NCBI RefSeq assembly: GCF_030549615.1
Contig: NZ_CP130832.1
Coordinates: 3,844,001-3,908,000 of the forward strand
Direction: 5' to 3'
Origin: Stenotrophomonas sp. 610A2
GTDB taxonomy: Bacteria; Pseudomonadota; Gammaproteobacteria; Xanthomonadales; Xanthomonadaceae
Length of the DNA stretch: 64,000 nucleotides
Shown: piece by piece, positions 8,958-18,801 of the stretch
Layout of the letters: every line of letters starts with the position of its first letter
Numbering within the stretch: the first letter of the stretch is position 1
Translations under genes and position numbers: made by a program
The notes under the pieces: generated by a model
What the model saw: only the letters and a program-made list of their open reading frames with translations
Database searches by the model: none
Told to the model about the DNA's origin: nothing

Positions 8958-9209
8958 ATGTATACAACGCCCATCCAACACAGCAGTCGCCAATCCCTCC
9001 AGCGTGCTGGGGAGCAATTGCGACAGCAGTACGCACAACATCGCTGCTCGGCCCCGTTCTGGGATGCCTACCAACAGGTTCAACGTGAACTGGTAGCGGC
9101 ATATCCGGAACACCAGGCCGAGCTCTGCAACCGCCTTGCGGTATTTGCCCAACGTCTGGGCGCGGTTGAGAAGGCTCAGTTACTTGAGCTGGCGGTTACC
9201 GAAGCATAG
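8958..9209 (+). CDS. Small conserved hypothetical protein
   Basis: 83 residues, starting at ATG 8958 with GAGGTGAAG just upstream. It appears all-helical and polar (RAGEQLRQQYAQHR, FWDAYQQVQRELVAAY, LCNRLAVFAQRLG) with no signal peptide or membrane segment. It is followed immediately by a strong terminator, and an AT-rich stretch upstream (8840-8940) could hold the promoter. Function unknown. Confidence 0.65.
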   Translation: MYTTPIQHSSRQSLQRAGEQLRQQYAQHRCSAPFWDAYQQVQRELVAAYPEHQAELCNRLAVFAQRLGAVEKAQLLELAVTEA

Positions 9210-9210
9210 A

Positions 9211-9238
9211 AAAACCGGGCCTGGCCCGGTTTTTTTTG
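9211..9238 (+). terminator. Rho-independent terminator
   Basis: Stem AACCGGGC / GCCCGGTT followed by eight Ts, two bases after the stop of the small gene. Confidence 0.9.
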
Positions 9239-9700
9239 CTCCGATTCCGGTAGTGCCGAGCCATGCTCGGCAGGGGCTTCACCGGCAACCCATCAGGTTT
9301 GTAGGAGCGGCGTAAGCCGCGAAGCTGGCATCGCTGAAATGACCAGGTTATGGGTCACCTGACGAATCCCCGGCTTTGCAGCTTGTGCTGCCTGTTTTCG
9401 CTTGGAAAGCCTCTGCCGAGCATGGCTCGGCACTACGCCACTGCCTTTGGCCGAGCGCTTCTTGCCCCCTCCCTTTTGCGTAGCAAAGGGGAGGGGTTGG
9501 CTTTTGGGCTTTTCAGGCCCAGAGCTGCCCTCACCCCAACCCCCGCTCCGCGCCCCGGCCCTTGCGCTGGCGCAAGTTCGTTCAACAGGGGCACAAAACG
9601 ATGGTCGGTAAACGCCCCTCTTTCACCCCGCAAGCGGGAGAGGGGCTGAAAAAACAAAAGGCGCCTTTCGGCGCCTTTTGCTTGCAACATCCCTGCCCTG
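9239..9700. repeat. Intergenic repeat cluster
   Basis: No gene was recognised. Contents in order: forward SMAG-type palindrome (9250-9277); GTAGGAGCGGCG-family palindrome (9301-9325); reverse SMAG-type palindrome (9409-9435); CCTCCCCTTTTGC/GCAAAGGGGAGG hairpin (about 9467-9495); a block (9528-9590) also found in reverse orientation near 58010-58062; and a CCCGC-AA-GCGGG hairpin near 9627-9645. Confidence 0.8.
9656..9679 (-). terminator. Terminator of the RND operon
   Basis: Arms AAAAGGCGCC (9656-9665) and GGCGCCTTTT (9670-9679) with loop TTTC, just past the stop of the RND transporter gene. It closes the operon with no outer-membrane channel gene. Confidence 0.8.
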
Positions 9701-12700
9701 TTACTGCTGCGGCAGGTCGCCGTTTTTGGCCAGCTGCTTGCGGTTGAACAAGCGCTGCACCACCACGAAGAACAGCGGGATGAAGAACAGGCCGAGCAAG
9801 GTGCCAACCACCATGCCGCCCAGCACGCCGGTACCGATGGCGCGCTGTGCACCCGAACCCGCGCCGGAGGCGATCGCCAGCGGCAACACGCCCAGGCCGA
9901 AGGCCAGCGAGGTCATGATGATCGGACGCAGACGGTCGCGGACCGCATGCATCGTCGCTTCGATCACGCCCGCACCCTTCTCCAGATGCTCCTTGGCGAA
10001 CTCGACGATCAGGATCGCGTTCTTCGACGTCAAACCCACGGTGGTCAACATCGCCACCTGGAAGTACACGTCGCGCTCCATGCCGCGCATGGTGTTGGCC
10101 AGCACCGCACCGAGAATACCCAGCGGGGCAACCATCAGCACCGCGGTCGGCACGCTCCAGCTTTCATACAGCGCAGCCAGGCACAGGAACACGATCAGCA
10201 GCGACAGCGTGTACAGCAGCGGCGTCTGCGAACCGGCTTCGCGCTCCTGGTAGGACACGGCCGTCCACTCGATGCTGAAACCGGCCGGCAGCTGCTTGGC
10301 CAGCTTTTCCACTTCCAGCATGGCGTCGCCCGAGGCTACGCCCGGTGCGGCTTCGCCCTGGATTTCCAGTGCGGAGACACCGTTGTAACGCTCCAGACGC
10401 GGCGAGCCGTAATCCCAGCGCTGGCTGGCGAAGGCCGAGAACGGCACCATCTCGCCGGAGGTGTTCTTCACCGTCCACAGGTTGAAGTCTTCCGGGTTCA
10501 TGCGGAAGCCGTCATCGGCCTGCACGTAGACGCGCTTGACGCGACCACGGTCGATGAAGTCATCGACGTAGCTCGAACCCCAGGCGGTGGCCAGCGTGCT
10601 GTTGATGGTGTCCAGCGACAGACCATGCGCACCGGCCTTGGCCACGTCGATGTCCAGACGCAGCTGCGGGGTATCGTCCAGACCGTTCGGGCGGACGTTG
10701 GCCAGCAGCTTGCTTTCACCTGCCATGCCCAGCAACTGGTTGCGTGCATTGACCAGCGCATCATGGCCAGCGCCGCTGTTGTCCTTCAGGAAGAAGGTGT
10801 AACCCGAGGCGATACCCAGCTCCGGCATGGCCGGCGGCGGGAAGGCGAAGATGAAGGCGTCCTTGATCTGGCCGAGTGCTGCCATCGCGCGGCCGGTGAT
10901 CGGCCCGACGCCCTGGTCGGCACTGCGCTCGCTCCAGTCCTTGAGCTTGACGAAGGCCATGCCCGAGTTCTGGCCCATGCCGGAGAAGCTGAAGCCCTGC
11001 ACCGAGAACACCGATTCAACCGCGTCCTTCTCGTTCTTCAGGAAGTGGTCTTCCAGCTTGTAGATCGACTCCAGGGTACGTTCCTGGGTAGCGCCAACCG
11101 GTGCGTTGACCAGCGCCATCAGGATGCCTTGGTCTTCATTGGGCAGGAACGAGCTGGGCAGGCGCACGAACAGCAGCCCCATCACCACCGCCAATGCCAG
11201 GAACACCGCCATGAAACGGCCCGGGCGATTGAGGATGCCGCGCACGCCACGCTGGTAGGTACCACTGGTGCGGTCGAAGCCGTTGTTGAACCAGTTGAAG
11301 AAGCGGCCCGAGATGCCCTTGTGGGCAACGTGGTGCTCGCCCTTCTTCAACGGCTTGAGCATGGTGGCGCACAGTGCCGGAGTCAGCACGATGGCGACCA
11401 GCACCGACAAGGCCATCGCCGAAACAATGGTCGCCGAGAACTGTCGGTAGATGACGCCGGTGGAGCCGCTCATGAAGGCCATCGGCACGAACACCGCCGA
11501 CAGCACCAGGCCGATGCCGACCAGCGCGCCGGTGATCTGGCTCATCGACTTGCGGGTGGCTTCCAGCGGCGACAGTCCTTCCTCGGACATGATGCGCTCG
11601 ACGTTCTCCACCACCACGATGGCGTCATCGACCAATAGACCGATCGCCAGCACCATCGCGAACATGGTCAGCATGTTGATGGAGAAACCCAGCACCGCGA
11701 GGATGCCGAAGGTACCCAGCAACACCACCGGCACGGCGATGGTCGGGATCAGGGTGGCGCGGAAGTTCTGCAGGAACAGGTACATCACCACGAACACCAG
11801 CACGATGGCCTCGAGCAGGGTCTTGACCACGCCCTTGATCGACACGCGCACGAACGGGGTGGTGTCGTACGGAATCACCGCCTTCATGCCGGCCGGGAAG
11901 TTGGCCTTCAGTTCGTCCAGGGTCTTGCTCACGCCTTCGGCGGTTTCCAGCGCGTTGGCGCCAGTTGCCAGGGTGATGGCCAGGCCGGAGGCCGGCTTGC
12001 CGTTGTAGCGGGTAACGAAGTCGTAGGTTTCAGCACCCAGCTCGACGCGGGCAACATCGCCCAGCTTCAAGGTGGAACCGTCACTTTCGGTGCGCACCAC
12101 GATGTTGCGGAACTGTTCCGGCGTCTGCAGGCGGTCCTGCGCATTGATGGTGGCGTTGAGCTGCTGGCCCTTGATGGCCGGTGCACCACCCAACTGGCCC
12201 ACGGCGACCTGCGCGTTCTGCGCCTTGACCGCGGCGGTGACCTCGTCAACCGAGACCTTGTAGGTCTGCAGCTTGGTCGGGTCCAGCCAGATACGCATGG
12301 CGTACTTGCCACCGAACACCTGGATCGAGCCCACACCCGGCACGCGGCTCAGCGGATCAACGATGTTGGAGCCGACGTAGTCGGAGATGTCGTTCTCATC
12401 CATGCTGCCGTCTTCGGAGACGAAGCCCAGCACGTTGAGGAAGCCCGAGCTCGACTTGGCAACGTTGATGCCCTGGCGCTGCACTTCCTGCGGCAACAAG
12501 GGCATCGCCAGCTGCAGCTTGTTCTGCACCTGCACCTGGGCGATGTCGGAGTTGGTGCCGCTCTCGAAGGTCAGGGTGATGCTGGCCTGGCCATTGGAGG
12601 AGCTGTTGGAAGAGAAGTACATCAGGCCGTCCAGGCCCTTCATGTTCTGCTCGATGATCTGCGTCACCGAGTCCTCGACCACCTTGGCCGACGCGCCCGG

Positions 12701-12847
12701 GTAGCTGGCGGAAATGGACACCGCAGGCGGCGCGACCTCTGGATACATCGAGATCGGCAGCTTGAGCATTGCCAGCGCGCCGGCAAGCATGATGATGATG
12801 GCGATGACCCACGCGAAGATGGGCCTGTCGATAAAGAAGCGTGCCAT
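9701..12847 (-). CDS. RND multidrug efflux transporter (AcrB type)
   Basis: 1048 residues, the full AcrB length. It begins [17 protein letters not shown] as HAE1-type pumps do. The proton-relay pair is present in TM4 ([13 protein letters not shown]), and the TM10 lysine in [13 protein letters not shown]. Two large periplasmic porter domains lie between TM1-2 and TM7-8. It sits in the inner membrane and exports drugs with the adaptor encoded 12 bp upstream. No outer-membrane factor gene follows: a terminator comes directly after the stop. The pair therefore resembles two-gene systems such as SmeGH rather than SmeDEF (assignment from memory), and would rely on a channel encoded elsewhere. Confidence 0.95.
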   Translation of the reverse strand: MARFFIDRPIFAWVIAIIIMLAGALAMLKLPISMYPEVAPPAVSISASYPGASAKVVEDSVTQIIEQNMKGLDGLMYFSSNSSSNGQASITLTFESGTNSDIAQVQVQNKLQLAMPLLPQEVQRQGINVAKSSSGFLNVLGFVSEDGSMDENDISDYVGSNIVDPLSRVPGVGSIQVFGGKYAMRIWLDPTKLQTYKVSVDEVTAAVKAQNAQVAVGQLGGAPAIKGQQLNATINAQDRLQTPEQFRNIVVRTESDGSTLKLGDVARVELGAETYDFVTRYNGKPASGLAITLATGANALETAEGVSKTLDELKANFPAGMKAVIPYDTTPFVRVSIKGVVKTLLEAIVLVFVVMYLFLQNFRATLIPTIAVPVVLLGTFGILAVLGFSINMLTMFAMVLAIGLLVDDAIVVVENVERIMSEEGLSPLEATRKSMSQITGALVGIGLVLSAVFVPMAFMSGSTGVIYRQFSATIVSAMALSVLVAIVLTPALCATMLKPLKKGEHHVAHKGISGRFFNWFNNGFDRTSGTYQRGVRGILNRPGRFMAVFLALAVVMGLLFVRLPSSFLPNEDQGILMALVNAPVGATQERTLESIYKLEDHFLKNEKDAVESVFSVQGFSFSGMGQNSGMAFVKLKDWSERSADQGVGPITGRAMAALGQIKDAFIFAFPPPAMPELGIASGYTFFLKDNSGAGHDALVNARNQLLGMAGESKLLANVRPNGLDDTPQLRLDIDVAKAGAHGLSLDTINSTLATAWGSSYVDDFIDRGRVKRVYVQADDGFRMNPEDFNLWTVKNTSGEMVPFSAFASQRWDYGSPRLERYNGVSALEIQGEAAPGVASGDAMLEVEKLAKQLPAGFSIEWTAVSYQEREAGSQTPLLYTLSLLIVFLCLAALYESWSVPTAVLMVAPLGILGAVLANTMRGMERDVYFQVAMLTTVGLTSKNAILIVEFAKEHLEKGAGVIEATMHAVRDRLRPIIMTSLAFGLGVLPLAIASGAGSGAQRAIGTGVLGGMVVGTLLGLFFIPLFFVVVQRLFNRKQLAKNGDLPQQ

Positions 12848-12859
12848 GTAGTTCTCCGC

Positions 12860-14044
12860 TTACTGCTTTTCAGCCGGCGCCGCGGCGGGCGCGGCAGCTG
12901 GCTTGGCGGCTTCGGCACCCTTCTCGGTGGCCTGCACCGGCATCCCCGGGCCAATCTTCTGCAGGCCTTCGACAATGACCTTGTCGCCAGCCTTCAGACC
13001 GTCCTCGACCAGCCACTTGTCGCCGATGGTGCGGCTGACCTTGACCGGGCGAACAGCGACCTTGCCTTCGGCATCGACCACCATCGCCGAGGTGTCACCC
13101 TTGGGATCGCGTGCAATACCCTGCATCGGCACCAGCAGCGCATTCGGACGCACGCCACTGCCCAGCACCGCACGCACGAACATGCCCGGCATCAGCACCT
13201 GGTCCGGATTCTCGACGCGCACGCGCATGGCGTAGCTGCCGGTGGCCGGATCAACGCTGACTTCGGAGAACTCCAGCTTGCCCTTGTGGGCAAAGGTGCT
13301 GCCGTCTTCCAGCACGATGTCGACCGGCAGCTCGGAGGCGCCCTCCAGGCGACCGGCGGCCAGTTCACGGCGCAGCTGCAGCAGCTCGGCCGAGGACTGG
13401 GTGACGTCGATATAGATCGGGTCCAGCTGGTTGATGGTGGCCAGCGGATCGGCCTGGCCGGCACTGACCAGCGCGCCCTGGGTGACCGAGGACTTGCCGA
13501 TCTGGCCGCTGATCGGCGCGGTGATGCGGGCATAGCCCAGCGTCACGTTGGCCGCATCCAGCGATGCGCGGGCGGCCAGCACGTCGGCCTCGGCCTGCTT
13601 CCAGGCGGCCTGGGCGTTTTCGTCATCCTGCACACTGATCACCCGCGACTTGACCAGCTCGCTGCTGCGGCGCGCCGCCAGGCGAGCGGCACTGGCAGTG
13701 GCCTCGGCACGGGCCAGCTGGGCACGGGCGCTGTTGGCCTGGGCGCGGTAAGCGGCGTCATCCAGCTGGTACAGCGCATCGCCGGCCTTGACCACGCTGC
13801 CTTCGGTGAACAGGCGCTTGGCGACGATGCCGCTGACCTGCGGGCGCACTTCGGCGACCTGGTAGCCATTGGCACGGCCGGCCAGTTCGCGGGTCAGGGT
13901 GACGGTTTCCGGCTTCAAGGTGACCACGGTGACCTGGCCCGGGCCGCCCTGCTGCGGCTGCTCACCGCCGCCCTTGCAGGCAACGAGCGCGACGGTTAGT
14001 GCGAGGGAAAGCGCGACGAGACGGCAGCTGCTGATTCGAGACAT
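12860..14044 (-). CDS. RND efflux periplasmic adaptor lipoprotein (AcrA type)
   Basis: 394 residues. A lipoprotein signal ends LVACKGGG. The lipoyl/barrel-sandwich halves (VSGIVAKRLFTEGSVVKAGDALYQLDD ... ITAPISGQIGKSSVTQGALV) flank an alpha-hairpin (about residues 95-165). The beta-barrel and membrane-proximal domains follow, and the tail is Ala/Pro-rich. It links the RND pump to an outer-membrane channel. It is the first gene of the operon and divergent from the TetR regulator, with an AcrR-like operator between them. Confidence 0.95.
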   Translation of the reverse strand: MSRISSCRLVALSLALTVALVACKGGGEQPQQGGPGQVTVVTLKPETVTLTRELAGRANGYQVAEVRPQVSGIVAKRLFTEGSVVKAGDALYQLDDAAYRAQANSARAQLARAEATASAARLAARRSSELVKSRVISVQDDENAQAAWKQAEADVLAARASLDAANVTLGYARITAPISGQIGKSSVTQGALVSAGQADPLATINQLDPIYIDVTQSSAELLQLRRELAAGRLEGASELPVDIVLEDGSTFAHKGKLEFSEVSVDPATGSYAMRVRVENPDQVLMPGMFVRAVLGSGVRPNALLVPMQGIARDPKGDTSAMVVDAEGKVAVRPVKVSRTIGDKWLVEDGLKAGDKVIVEGLQKIGPGMPVQATEKGAEAAKPAAAPAAAPAEKQ

Positions 14045-14198
14045 GGGAGAGGCTCAATAAGGAAAAGTAGCGCCCGAGGACGGGAAAAGATGCCGTAGAA
14101 GCCGACGCAATCTGTAGTACATACGTTACGGGTACAACCGCACCGCCTGCTACTGCCACGTACAGCCTCGCCATCCTGTCAGGCAAGCTGCGGAAATA

Positions 14199-14222
14199 TA
14201 CATACATGCACGCATGTTTGTA
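14199..14222. promoter_or_regulatory. AcrR/MtrR-type operator
   Basis: A 24-bp inverted repeat: TACATACATGC (14199-14209), AC, then GCATGTTTGTA (14212-14222), with one mismatch. It closely resembles the E. coli acrAB operator (from memory TACATACATT...AATGTATGTA). It lies between the divergent adaptor and TetR genes, 47 bp before the TetR start. Confidence 0.8.
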
Positions 14223-14268
14223 AACGGCTACAATTCAGGTCGGTTTCATCCAGCACCTGCGCAACGCA

Positions 14269-14943
14269 ATGGCCAGAAAAACCAAAGAAGAGGCAGCAGC
14301 CACCCGCGAAGGCATCCTTGATGCGGCCTTGGCGTGCTTCCACGAGCACGGCGTTGCCGGCACCTCGCTGGCGGCCATCGGCGAGCGCGCGGGCTATTCG
14401 CGTGGCGCGGTGTACTGGCACTTCAAGAACAAGACCGAAGTGCTGGAAGCGATGATCAACCGCGAGCGTGTGCCCTTCATCAAGCGCCTGCGCCAGACCT
14501 ACTCGCCCCACCGCAATACCCCCATCCTGGACCTGCGTTCGGCGATGCTGGTGTCGCTGAGCGAGCTGGCCAACGATCCACAACTGCGCGACATGATGGA
14601 GATCATGTTGCGCAACGACCTGTCCACCGAAAGCGTGGCAATGCAGCAGCTGCAGCACGACAGCGTCGAGGAAGAGATGGCGATTTTCCGCCGCGCCTTT
14701 GAACGCGCGCGCGAGCTGGGCCAGCTTCGTGATGGAGTGGATACCGCCACAAGCGCGCGCATCCTGCACGCTGGCCTGACCGGCGTGCTGTACAGCGCCA
14801 TGCTCGAGCCGACCCAGTTCGACCTGCAACGCGACAGCCGCGAGATGCTGGACGCGCTGATGGCGCACTACGTGAAGCCCGGTGTATTCGAACCCGGCGC
14901 AGATCCCACGCCGTTGCCACCACCAGACCCAGAAGAAGAATAA
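14269..14943 (+). CDS. TetR-family repressor of the RND pump (AcrR/TtgR type)
   Basis: 224 residues. The start MARKTKEEAAATREGILDAA and the helix-turn-helix GYSRGAVYWHFKNKTEV are typical of AcrR/TtgR-like efflux repressors. The C-terminal half, including PILDLRSAMLVSLSELANDPQ, matches the TetR_C_2 ligand domain. The tail is acidic and Pro-rich (PLPPPDPEEE). It is divergent from the adaptor gene over 224 bp holding the inverted repeat it most likely binds. The sequence is not SmeT as I recall it. Confidence 0.93.
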   Translation: MARKTKEEAAATREGILDAALACFHEHGVAGTSLAAIGERAGYSRGAVYWHFKNKTEVLEAMINRERVPFIKRLRQTYSPHRNTPILDLRSAMLVSLSELANDPQLRDMMEIMLRNDLSTESVAMQQLQHDSVEEEMAIFRRAFERARELGQLRDGVDTATSARILHAGLTGVLYSAMLEPTQFDLQRDSREMLDALMAHYVKPGVFEPGADPTPLPPPDPEEE

Positions 14944-15175
14944 GCAAGCCCGTAGTGCCGAGCCATGCTCGGCAGAGGCCTTACCAGCCAAACTTGCAGA
15001 AGCCGTCGTTCCCTGTAGGAGCGGCGTAAGCCGCGAAGCAAGCGAAGGCAAAAGCACCCCTCCCAACCCTCCCCTTGCCTGCGGCAAAGGGAGGGCTAAG
15101 CGCAGCTCCGGTAGTGCCGAGCCATGCTCGGCAGGGGCATCACTCGCAATAACACCAACCAAAGCGCACAAAAAA
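14944..15175. repeat. Intergenic palindromic repeats
   Basis: Two forward SMAG-type palindromes (14952-14979 and 15111-15137) flank a GTAGGAGCGGCG-family palindrome (15015-15039) and a CCCTCCCCTTGCC/GGCAAAGGGAGGG hairpin (about 15068-15096). No gene was seen. Confidence 0.8.
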
Positions 15176-15199
15176 ACGGCGACACAATCGTGTCGCCGT
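15176..15199 (-). terminator. Terminator of hslVU
   Basis: Arms ACGGCGACAC (15176-15185) and GTGTCGCCGT (15190-15199), loop AATC. It is preceded by a run of A on the plus strand, which reads as a U-tract on the minus strand. Confidence 0.85.
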
Positions 15200-15224
15200 C
15201 TTCAATTTCATCCGAACCCGCTAA

Positions 15225-16601
15225 TCACAAAATATAGCGACTCAGATCCGGGTCCTTCACCAACTCACCCAGGTGCTTGTCCACATACGCCGGGTCAATC
15301 GCAATACTGTCGCCATCACGATCCGGTGCCTCATAGCTCAACGAATCCAGCAAGCGCTCCAACACCGTGTGCAACCTACGCGCACCAATATTCTCCTGCC
15401 GCTCGTTGACCTGGAACGCGATCTCCGCCAACCGATCCACCGCCTCGGCAGTGAAATTGACCTTGACGCCCTCGGTCGCCAACAAGGCTTCGTACTGCTT
15501 GGTCAGCGCCGCCTTCGGCTCGGTGAGAATGCGCACGAAATCATTCTTGCTCAGCGCTCCCAGCTCCACGCGGATCGGGAAACGGCCCTGCAGCTCGGGA
15601 ATCAGATCGCTCGGCTTGGCCAGATGGAACGCACCGGAAGCAATGAACAGGATGTGGTCAGTCTTCACCGTGCCGTACTTTGTCGACACATTCGAGCCTT
15701 CCACCAGCGGCAGCAGGTCACGCTGCACGCCTTCGCGTGACACATCACCACCCGACGAACCGGCATCGCTACGCTTGGCAACCTTGTCGATCTCGTCGAT
15801 AAAAACGATGCCATGCTGCTCACAGGCTTCAACCGCAGCCGTGCGGATATCGTCTTCGTTGACCAGCTTGCCAGCCTCTTCCTCGACCAACAGCGGGCGC
15901 GCGGCCTTGATGCTCAACGTGCGCTTGTTCGACTTGGCGCTGCCGAGATTGGCGAACATCGACTTCAGCTGCTGACCCATTTCCTCCATGCCAGGCGGGG
16001 TCATGATGTCCATGCTGACGTTGGCGGCGACGTCCAGTTCGATCTCGCGCTCGTCCAGCTCGCCGGCGCGCAGCATGCGGCGGAACTTGATGCGGGTTTC
16101 ATTATCGGCAGCCGACGGCTCATTGCGCGCCGCTTCCGGATCAAAGCCAATGCCGACGCTGCGACGCGGCAGCAAGGCATCAAGAATGCGGTCCTCAGCT
16201 TTCTCTTCGGCCTGCGTGCGCACGCGCACCTTGGCCTGCTCGCGGTACAACTTGACCGCGGTATCGGCCAAGTCACGGATGATCTGCTCCACGTCCTTGC
16301 CGACGTAGCCGACCTCGGTGAAGCGGGTGGCTTCCACCTTGACGAACGGCGCATTGGCCAGCGTGGCCAGGCGGCGTGCGATTTCGGTCTTACCGACGCC
16401 GGTGGGACCGATCATCAGGATGTTCTTCGGCATCACTTCGTTGCGCAGCTCGACGGGCAGCTGCATGCGCCGCCAGCGGTTGCGCAGGGCGATGGCGACT
16501 GCACGCTTGGCGTCGTGCTGGCCGACGATATGACGGTCCAGCTCCTGCACGATTTCGCGCGGGGTCATGGTGGCGGAGGAAACTTCGATCTTGTGGCTCA
16601 T
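15225..16601 (-). CDS. hslU: HslU, ATPase subunit of the HslVU protease
   Basis: 458 residues from ATG 16601; the frame stays open further upstream into hslV. It begins with the [16 protein letters not shown] domain. Walker A is GPTGVGKT, followed by the pore motif GYVGKDVE. Walker B is [11 protein letters not shown]. The arginine-bearing C-domain ends DLSRYIL, the tail that docks into HslV. It unfolds substrates and feeds them to HslV in the cytosol. It is co-transcribed with hslV (29-bp gap). Confidence 0.98.
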   Translation of the reverse strand: MSHKIEVSSATMTPREIVQELDRHIVGQHDAKRAVAIALRNRWRRMQLPVELRNEVMPKNILMIGPTGVGKTEIARRLATLANAPFVKVEATRFTEVGYVGKDVEQIIRDLADTAVKLYREQAKVRVRTQAEEKAEDRILDALLPRRSVGIGFDPEAARNEPSAADNETRIKFRRMLRAGELDEREIELDVAANVSMDIMTPPGMEEMGQQLKSMFANLGSAKSNKRTLSIKAARPLLVEEEAGKLVNEDDIRTAAVEACEQHGIVFIDEIDKVAKRSDAGSSGGDVSREGVQRDLLPLVEGSNVSTKYGTVKTDHILFIASGAFHLAKPSDLIPELQGRFPIRVELGALSKNDFVRILTEPKAALTKQYEALLATEGVKVNFTAEAVDRLAEIAFQVNERQENIGARRLHTVLERLLDSLSYEAPDRDGDSIAIDPAYVDKHLGELVKDPDLSRYIL

Positions 16602-16630
16602 GGGGTGCTCGCGATTGATGGCCGGAGAGC

Positions 16631-17182
16631 TCAGAGCTCTTCCACCACGACGTTGGTATTGGTGTAGATGCAGATACCGCCGGCGATGTTGATCGCCTCG
16701 GTGGCCACGCCACGTGCATCCAGATCGGTGTGCTTGAGCAGTGCGCGCGCCGCGCTGAGCGCGTAGGAACCACCGGAACCAATCGCGATGATGCCGTCTT
16801 CCGGCTCGATCACATCGCCGGTGCCGCTGATTATCAGCGAGGTTTCGCGGTCGGCAACCGCCAGCAGCGCCTCGAGCTTGCCGTAGCGGCGATCGGTGCG
16901 CCAATCCTTGGCCAGCTCCACCGCAGCGCGAGTCAGCTGGCCGTGCTTCTCAAGCTTGGCTTCAAACAATTCGAACAAGGTGAAGGCATCAGCGGCTGCA
17001 CCGGCAAAACCGGCCAGCACCTGGCCATCACGGCCAAGCCGACGCACCTTGCGCGCATTGCCCTTCATCACCGTATGACCCAGGGTGACCTGACCATCGC
17101 CAGCAATCGCCACATGCTCGCCGCGACGCACGCAGCAGATGGTGGTGGCATGAAAAACATTCGGGTTCTGACTGGGGTCCAT
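16631..17182 (-). CDS. hslV: HslV, peptidase subunit of the HslVU protease
   Basis: 183 residues from ATG 17182. The catalytic threonine follows the short propeptide in [12 protein letters not shown], and [22 protein letters not shown] is the strongly conserved block after it. It is the proteasome-like threonine peptidase that forms a dodecamer capped by HslU. First gene of the hslVU unit. In relatives, xerC lies just upstream as I recall; here about 21 kb of accessory DNA intervenes. Confidence 0.98.
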   Translation of the reverse strand: MDPSQNPNVFHATTICCVRRGEHVAIAGDGQVTLGHTVMKGNARKVRRLGRDGQVLAGFAGAAADAFTLFELFEAKLEKHGQLTRAAVELAKDWRTDRRYGKLEALLAVADRETSLIISGTGDVIEPEDGIIAIGSGGSYALSAARALLKHTDLDARGVATEAINIAGGICIYTNTNVVVEEL

Positions 17183-17432
17183 ACGGCCTCCGGGATACTG
17201 TTCTCCGGTAATGGGGCCGGTCATCGCCGTGATCAAGTCTCCCCCCGCCAGCGACAGCCACCATTCAGAAAACCGACACCACATGTAGCGCCGAGCCATG
17301 CTCGGCAAAGGCCTTCCAAGCAATCCAACCGACCACCTTGTAGGAGCGGCGTGAGCCGCGAAGCTGGTGGTTTGTCAGGTTGCGGGTGTGTTTGTGAATC
17401 CGTTGGTCGCGGTTTCGCGGCTCACGCCGCTC
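17183..17432. repeat. Intergenic REP pair and SMAG
   Basis: One forward SMAG-type palindrome (17285-17310, GTAGCGCC variant). A forward GTAGGAGCGGCG-family palindrome (17340-17364) is followed by an inverted copy (about 17417-17440). The inverted REP pair abuts the DUF3079 stop. Confidence 0.75.
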
Positions 17433-17645
17433 CTACAACTTCTTCTCCAGCGCGGCCCTTCCCGGCCGCCCCGGCTCCGGCTCGATCCCCCACGCCAGAT
17501 ACCAATCCTCGCCCTGCAGCTCCGCCGGATGCTGCGTGCGCCCTGAACCATTGCCGCAGGCCAGCGCATCGGTCGCGCAATACTTGTCGCAGCCCCAGCA
17601 GATCCGCTCAGGATGTTTTGGATTCAACGGAAATGGCTTTGCCAT
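17433..17645 (-). CDS. DUF3079 protein (small Cys-rich)
   Basis: 70 residues from ATG 17645. The family pattern as I recall it is plain: a FPLNPKHPERICWGCDKYC block, then the ACGNGSGRTQHPAEL signature and a Trp-containing GEDWYLAWG end. Cysteines in ICWGCDKYC and ALACG suggest metal binding, which is unproven. Function unknown. Flanked on both sides by palindromic repeats. Confidence 0.8.
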   Translation of the reverse strand: MAKPFPLNPKHPERICWGCDKYCATDALACGNGSGRTQHPAELQGEDWYLAWGIEPEPGRPGRAALEKKL

Positions 17646-17912
17646 CGCAGAACTCTCCACTCCAGGAGAGCAACCATGCGCCGCCAAGGCAATGCCCACC
17701 TTGATGTAAATCAAGCAACCCCAAGCGCGGTAGTGCCGAGCCATGCTCGGCAGAGGCCTTCCCAACAAACCCACCGCCCCCGCTTTTGTAGGAGCGGCGT
17801 AAGCCGCGAAGCCAAGAATCCTCCCGGCTACGGGCCGCAGGTCATTTCACCAATCTCAGCTTCGCGGCTCACGCCGTTCCCACAAAAAAGGGCAGGCAAG
17901 CTCGCCTCCGCA
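17646..17912. repeat. Intergenic SMAG and REP pair
   Basis: Forward SMAG-type palindrome (about 17731-17757). Forward GTAGGAGCGGCG-family palindrome (17788-17813) with an inverted, slightly diverged copy (about 17862-17881). No gene. Confidence 0.75.
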
Positions 17913-18581
17913 CTACCTTGCCGCCCAGCCATCCGCGGATGTCGGGTTGCTCAACGGAACCGTATCGCCCGGCGCCGAAGCAACAACCGCGCGCATGGAA
18001 CGGGATAACCAGCTGAAAAGCTCCGGAAACTGCAGTCCCTTCAACGTAAGCGGCGCACGCACCGATATCTGTCGCAGCGCATCCATCTCCGCACCTTCCA
18101 TACCAACCGCGAAGAACTGGAAGTCCTTGTTGGCCTCACCTTCCCTCACCAGCTCAGCTGCGTGCTTGACGCTATCACTGGGCGCACCCGCGCTGATCAG
18201 GAACACCCATGGCCGGTAATAACTGAGACCTCTGCTTGTATACGCATCCTTGCGCTGGCGAATCAGTTCCAGGCCCTGTTCGATCGCTGCACCAAGCGGG
18301 GCACCAGCAGTACTGACAAGGAACGGCGGATAAAAACTCTCGGCGGCCACGAAATCAATGGCTGTCCGTACCGGGCCGTAAGTAACAATAGCTATATCAA
18401 CGCGTTTCGCCGCCTCGGGATCGGCGTACAAAGCCTGCTTGAACTGCATCAGCCCAGCGTTGAGCATATCGATTCGCTGCCGCCCCATCGCTTCCGATGT
18501 ATCCAGCAGCAACAAGCATGCACAACGGCTTTCCTGCGCGCCGGCAGAACCACCAGCCTCGTGCCCAGATCCAAAGCTCAT
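17913..18581 (-). CDS. TerY-like VWA-domain protein lacking the MIDAS residues
   Basis: 222 residues, almost entirely one von Willebrand A domain of the TerY-like bacterial group (SYYRPWVFLI and FFAVGMEGAEMDALRQISVR are family signatures). The metal-site loops are altered. Loop 1 is DTSEAM, where DTSGSM is normal. Loop 2 is AGAPLGAAI, where G-T-P is usual. Loop 3 is ISAGAPSD, where ITDGAPTD is usual. The Ser, Thr and Asp that coordinate metal are thus all missing. It is probably a binding-only or regulatory variant. It stands alone, with no neighbouring kinase or PP2C gene. Confidence 0.85.
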   Translation of the reverse strand: MSFGSGHEAGGSAGAQESRCACLLLLDTSEAMGRQRIDMLNAGLMQFKQALYADPEAAKRVDIAIVTYGPVRTAIDFVAAESFYPPFLVSTAGAPLGAAIEQGLELIRQRKDAYTSRGLSYYRPWVFLISAGAPSDSVKHAAELVREGEANKDFQFFAVGMEGAEMDALRQISVRAPLTLKGLQFPELFSWLSRSMRAVVASAPGDTVPLSNPTSADGWAAR

Positions 18582-18801
18582 AACGGAATCTCCATATTCG
18601 TAGCTTCAGTCTATTCGCAAAACCCCGCCCTGTAGTGCCGAGCCATGCTCGGCAGAAGCCTTCCAGGCAATCCAACAGCCACCCTGTAGGAGCGGCGTAA
18701 GCCGCGAAACCACCGCACCTACAGATCGCGCAAACACCCGCAACCTGACGAACCATCTGCTTCGCGGCTTACGCCGCTCCCACAAACTGCAGCCGGGTTC
18801 A
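18582..18801. repeat. Intergenic SMAG and REP pair
   Basis: Forward SMAG-type palindrome (18632-18659). Forward GTAGGAGCGGCG-family palindrome (18687-18711) with an inverted copy (18761-18784). This is the last SMAG copy before a 30-kb stretch without any. Confidence 0.75.

Noticed and set aside
9701..14943. Assignment of the RND pump as SmeDEF with SmeT
   Set aside because: There is no smeF-like gene, a terminator follows the pump, and the regulator does not match SmeT as I recall it.
15225..16904. Longer form of HslU starting at 16904
   Set aside because: The extra N-terminus is out-of-frame hslV sequence; the true start MSHKIEV at 16601 follows a normal spacing.
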